A stretch of DNA of 64,000 nucleotides from assembly GCF_004114535.1 (NCBI RefSeq), contig NZ_LBJC01000032.1, positions 1 through 64,000 of the forward strand, written 5' to 3'. This stretch comes from Bradyrhizobium nanningense. GTDB lineage: Bacteria; Pseudomonadota; Alphaproteobacteria; Rhizobiales; Xanthobacteraceae. Position 1 is the stretch's first letter. Every line of letters begins with the position of its first letter. Position numbers and translations under genes: made by a program. This document shows, in pieces, positions 61,050 through 64,000 of the stretch. The notes below the pieces were generated by a model. That model did no database searches. It was not told where the DNA came from and saw only the letters and a program-made list of their open reading frames with translations.

Positions 61050-61352
61050 ATGGCGGGTCCGAAGGAGCAGCCACTGCCGCCCGACGTCATGACCCGCGAA
61101 GACGCGGTCGAGATTTTGCGCGTGTTCGTGCTGGATGGCGGGCTGTCGATGGCGTTCCAGCGCGCCTTCGAGGAGCCCGACATGTGGGGCCTGTTGCTGG
61201 TCGATCTCGCCCGCCACGCCGCGCGCGCCTATGCGCGCGAGAGCGAATATACCGAGGAGGACGCGCTGAACCGGATCCTGGAGATGTTTCAGGCCGAGAT
61301 CGAGCGTCCCACCGACACCGGCACCACGACGCCGCGCGGCAAGGGGCACTGA
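61050..61352 (+). CDS. DUF5076 domain protein
   Basis: A 100-residue small helical soluble protein, with LPPDVMTREDAVEILRVFVL then LLVDLARHAARAYA. It lies 3 bp after pdhB. Recognised as DUF5076; function unknown. Its place inside the pdh operon suggests a metabolic or assembly role, but this is inference. Confidence 0.8.
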   Translation: MAGPKEQPLPPDVMTREDAVEILRVFVLDGGLSMAFQRAFEEPDMWGLLLVDLARHAARAYARESEYTEEDALNRILEMFQAEIERPTDTGTTTPRGKGH

Positions 61353-61354
61353 CC

Positions 61355-61807
61355 GTGGCGATCGAATCCCATCATTTCGATTTCATGCTGGAGGCGATCC
61401 GCGAGGCCGAGGCTTCGATCGCGCAAGGCGGACTGCCGATCGGCGCCGTGCTGACGCGCGATGGCAAGATCATCGCCCGCGGCCACAACAACCGTGTGCA
61501 GGAGAACAACCCGATCCTGCACGGCGAGATGAGCTGCCTGCGCGAAGCCGGCGCGATCTCGTTCCACGACACGATCATGTACACCACGCTGTCGCCATGC
61601 GCGATGTGTGCCGGCGCGCTCGCGCTGTTCAAGGTCAAGCTGGTGGTGATCGGAGAGTCCGTCACCTTCGCGGGCTCCAAGGACATCCTCGACAAGTTCG
61701 GCATCCCCTGGATCGACCTTGCCGACGACCGCTCCATCGCCATGATGAAGAATTGGCGTTCCATCCCCGCCAATGAGCGCCTCTGGCAAGGCGACATCGG
61801 CAACTAA
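61355..61807 (+). CDS. Nucleoside/cytosine deaminase family protein
   Basis: A 150-residue zinc deaminase of the CDA superfamily. The HxE motif is LHGEMSCLREAG near residue 57, and the PCxxC motif is LSPCAMCAGAL near residue 85. The sequence is closest to yeast-cytosine-deaminase-like and guanine-deaminase-type proteins, not to TadA. The GTG start at 61355 lies 2 bp after the DUF5076 stop and matches the start of the family. It sits inside the pdh operon, an unusual place for nucleobase metabolism. Confidence 0.88.
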   Translation: MAIESHHFDFMLEAIREAEASIAQGGLPIGAVLTRDGKIIARGHNNRVQENNPILHGEMSCLREAGAISFHDTIMYTTLSPCAMCAGALALFKVKLVVIGESVTFAGSKDILDKFGIPWIDLADDRSIAMMKNWRSIPANERLWQGDIGN

Positions 61808-61870
61808 ACCTGGTCTGTTCGTCTTCGGCCGTCGAAGACGAATTTTTGCAAAGTTCTTCTTGAGGTCAGC

Positions 61871-63223
61871 ATGCCCATCAACATCCTGATGCCCGCTCTC
61901 TCGCCGACGATGGAGAAGGGCAACCTCGCCAAGTGGCTGAAGAAGGAAGGCGACAAGGTCAAATCCGGCGATGTCATCGCCGAGATCGAGACCGACAAGG
62001 CGACGATGGAGGTCGAGGCCATCGACGAGGGCACGATCGCCAAGATCCTGGTGCCCGAGGGCACGCAGGACGTCCCGGTCAACGACGTGATCGCGGTGCT
62101 GGCCGGCGAGGGCGAGGACGTGAAGGCGGCAGGTAGCGCCAAGCCCAGCGCTTCGGCCGCGCCTCCGAAAGCTGCTGAAGCACCCGCTGCGGCGCCGGCT
62201 CCCGCGCCTGCGCCGGCCGTGCCTAAGGCGGCCCCGCCGCCCGCTGCTGCACCGGGGCCGCAGGCCGCTCCGGCCGCGCAGAGCAACGGCCATGGCGGCC
62301 GCGTATTCTCATCGCCGCTGGCGCGGCGCCTTGCCAAGGAAGCCGGCATCGACGTCGGCATGGTCACCGGCACCGGTCCGCACGGCCGCGTGGTCGCCCG
62401 CGACGTCGAGCAGGCCAAGTCGGGCAAGGGCCTCAAGGCGCCCGCGGCTGCGCCGTCGGGCGCGCCCGCGATCGCGCCGACCATGTCGGACAAGCAGATC
62501 CTGTCGCTGTTCGAGCCCGGCTCCTACGACATCGTCCCGCATGACGGCATGCGCCGCACCATTGCGCAACGTCTGACGGCGTCGATTCAGAACGTCCCGC
62601 ATTTCTATCTCACCATCGACTGCGACATCGGCAAGCTGCTCGCCGCGCGTGAGGAGATCAATGCGGCAGCTCCGAAGGACAAGGAGAAGAAGCCGCTCTA
62701 CAAGATTTCGGTCAACGACTTCGTCATCAAGGCGATGGCGGTCGCGCTGCAGAAGATCCCGAACTGCAACGTGAGCTGGACCGAAAGCGGCATGGTCAAG
62801 CACCATCATTCCGACGTCGGCGTTGCCGTGGCGATGCCCGGCGGCCTGATCACGCCCATCATCCGGAAAGCGGAGACCAAGACGCTCTCCATCATCTCCA
62901 ACGAGATGAAGGATTTTGCCGCGCGCGCACGGTCCCGCAAGCTGAAGCCGGAGGAATACCAGGGCGGCACTACCGCGGTCTCCAACCTCGGCATGTTCGG
63001 CATCAGCCACTTCACCGCCGTGATCAATCCACCGCATGCGACCATTCTCGCGGTCGGCACCAGCGAGGAGCGGCCGGTGGTACGCGGCGGCAAGATCGAG
63101 ATCGCGAATATGATGAGCGTGACCCTGTCCTGCGATCACCGCGCCATCGACGGCGCGCTCGGCGCCGAGCTGATCGGCGCGTTCAAGCAGCTGATCGAAA
63201 ATCCCGTGATGATGATGGTCTGA
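61871..63223 (+). CDS. pdhC: Pyruvate dehydrogenase E2, dihydrolipoyllysine acetyltransferase
   Basis: A 450-residue core enzyme. The lipoyl domain covers residues 1-76 ([16 protein letters not shown]), followed by an Ala/Pro-rich linker. The E1/E3-binding domain is SSPLARRLAKEAGIDVGMV near residue 143, and the acetyltransferase domain ends with the catalytic SCDHRAIDGALGAEL. It transfers acetyl groups to CoA and forms the complex core. It is 63 bp after the deaminase gene. Confidence 0.98.
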   Translation: MPINILMPALSPTMEKGNLAKWLKKEGDKVKSGDVIAEIETDKATMEVEAIDEGTIAKILVPEGTQDVPVNDVIAVLAGEGEDVKAAGSAKPSASAAPPKAAEAPAAAPAPAPAPAVPKAAPPPAAAPGPQAAPAAQSNGHGGRVFSSPLARRLAKEAGIDVGMVTGTGPHGRVVARDVEQAKSGKGLKAPAAAPSGAPAIAPTMSDKQILSLFEPGSYDIVPHDGMRRTIAQRLTASIQNVPHFYLTIDCDIGKLLAAREEINAAAPKDKEKKPLYKISVNDFVIKAMAVALQKIPNCNVSWTESGMVKHHHSDVGVAVAMPGGLITPIIRKAETKTLSIISNEMKDFAARARSRKLKPEEYQGGTTAVSNLGMFGISHFTAVINPPHATILAVGTSEERPVVRGGKIEIANMMSVTLSCDHRAIDGALGAELIGAFKQLIENPVMMMV

Positions 63224-63231
63224 GATGGCGC

Positions 63232-63465
63232 ATGACGACGCGCTGGCCCTGGATCTCGATGCTGGTTTCGCTGATCCTCACGCTCAATCCATACGGCATC
63301 GAGATTATTGAGGCCGCCTTCTTTGCCGGCGAGGCGCTGTCGCGCAGCATCTGGGCGCCGATCGCACTCACCATCTTCGCCATCATGGCGGCGGTCATTC
63401 TCATGGAATGGCTGATCAGAATCTACATCTTCAGACGCCGCGCCCGCGGCGCAACGACCGCTTGA
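63232..63465 (+). CDS. Small membrane protein in the pdh operon
   Basis: A 77-residue protein with two hydrophobic stretches (about residues 8-30 and 40-62) and a basic C-terminus (RRRARGA). It starts 8 bp after pdhC and ends 17 bp before lpdA, so it is cotranscribed. No family recognised. Confidence 0.7.
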   Translation: MTTRWPWISMLVSLILTLNPYGIEIIEAAFFAGEALSRSIWAPIALTIFAIMAAVILMEWLIRIYIFRRRARGATTA

Positions 63466-63482
63466 GTTGAACGGGAGCCGCC

Positions 63483-64000
63483 ATGGCCGATACATCCTTC
63501 GACGTCATCATCATCGGCTCCGGTCCCGGCGGCTATGTTACCGCGATCCGCGCCGCCCAGCTCGGCTTCAAGGTCGCGATCGTCGAGAAATCCTATCTCG
63601 GCGGCATCTGCCTGAACTGGGGCTGCATCCCGACCAAGGCGTTGCTGCGCTCGGCCGAGATCTACCACTACATGCAGCACGCCAAGGATTACGGCCTGTC
63701 GGCGGAGAAGGTCTCGTTCGATCCGAAGGCCGTGGTGCAGCGCTCGCGCGGCGTCTCCAAGCGGCTCAATGACGGCGTCGGCTTCCTGATGAAGAAGAAC
63801 AAAGTCAGCGTGATCTGGGGCGCGGCTTCGATCGACGCGCCCGGCAAGGTCACCGTGAAGAAGTCCAACGTCGAAGCTCCGAAGGGCTCGCTGGGCGAGG
63901 GGACCTACCAGGCCAAGCACATCATCGTCGCAACGGGTGCGCGGCCGCGCGTGCTGCCGGGGCTCGAGCCCGACAAGAAGCTGGTCTGGACCTATTTCGA
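63483..64000 (+). CDS. lpdA: Dihydrolipoamide dehydrogenase (5' part)
   Basis: The first 172 codons are in the window; the gene continues past the right edge. FAD-binding IIIGSGPGGYVTAIRAAQLG is near residue 9 and the redox disulfide GGICLNWGCIPTKALLR near residue 40. It is the E3 component reoxidising lipoamide for the pyruvate dehydrogenase complex. It has a GGGAG ribosome binding site. Confidence 0.97.
   Translation, partial: MADTSFDVIIIGSGPGGYVTAIRAAQLGFKVAIVEKSYLGGICLNWGCIPTKALLRSAEIYHYMQHAKDYGLSAEKVSFDPKAVVQRSRGVSKRLNDGVGFLMKKNKVSVIWGAASIDAPGKVTVKKSNVEAPKGSLGEGTYQAKHIIVATGARPRVLPGLEPDKKLVWTYF

Overview
The window looks like chromosomal DNA of a Bradyrhizobium-type alphaproteobacterium (Nitrobacteraceae). 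The evidence is high GC, housekeeping gene orders typical of Rhizobiales, LexA preceded by a GTTC-N7-GTTC box (the alphaproteobacterial SOS box), a pyruvate dehydrogenase E1-beta carrying its own lipoyl domain, and intergenic palindromes of a style I associate with Bradyrhizobium. No CRISPR array, rRNA, tRNA or complete insertion sequence was recognised.

Layout. 0.5-1.5 kb: an orphan ABC substrate-binding protein. 1.6-7.9 kb (minus): a sugar module of ROK repressor, binding protein, two permeases, ATPase and SDR dehydrogenase; a perfect 9-bp inverted repeat lies on the ROK start codon. 8-12.7 kb: gltA and gltX (minus) and a divergent glnS. 12.7-20.5 kb: an accessory block with an NTF2-like protein, a three-gene operon (RNase Z-like hydrolase, TrpF-like barrel lacking the catalytic Cys, adenosine-specific kinase), a PEBP protein, a type I glutamine synthetase, small stress-type proteins and an MHS transporter. 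20.5-26 kb: comEC, lexA, moeA. 26-33.4 kb: a toxin-antitoxin pair whose ParE toxin is frameshifted, a HAD phosphatase, an FMN-dependent hydroxyacid oxidase, a CtpA-type protease and a Cache-PAS-GGDEF-EAL protein. 33.5-37.9 kb (minus): ppiD, trpD, trpC, moaC.

The plus-strand half (38-64 kb) is the conserved series tpiA-secG-pyrG-kdsA-eno-ftsB-pdhA-pdhB-pdhC-lpdA interrupted by accessory genes. These are an MFS transporter with an AraC regulator, a frameshifted Baeyer-Villiger monooxygenase and a serine hydrolase; queF; a Vgb-like propeller; a quinone-reductase-like, MBL and FMN-reductase group; and a GAF-Fis regulator with an aldehyde dehydrogenase and a DUF779 protein.

The most informative structure is at 43.6-48.5 kb. 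The 3' end of the MFS gene (about 151 bp, about 95% identical) and the last 50 bp of queF are both duplicated and joined to each other at 48003/48004, at the right edge of the AraC-BVMO-hydrolase block. This is a molecular scar of acquisition, most simply explained by incoming homologous DNA joined illegitimately on one side. Other leads are the Cys-less TrpF paralogue operon, the ROK operator, and an FNR-like box plus a 26-bp perfect palindrome around the GAF-Fis/aldehyde dehydrogenase unit.
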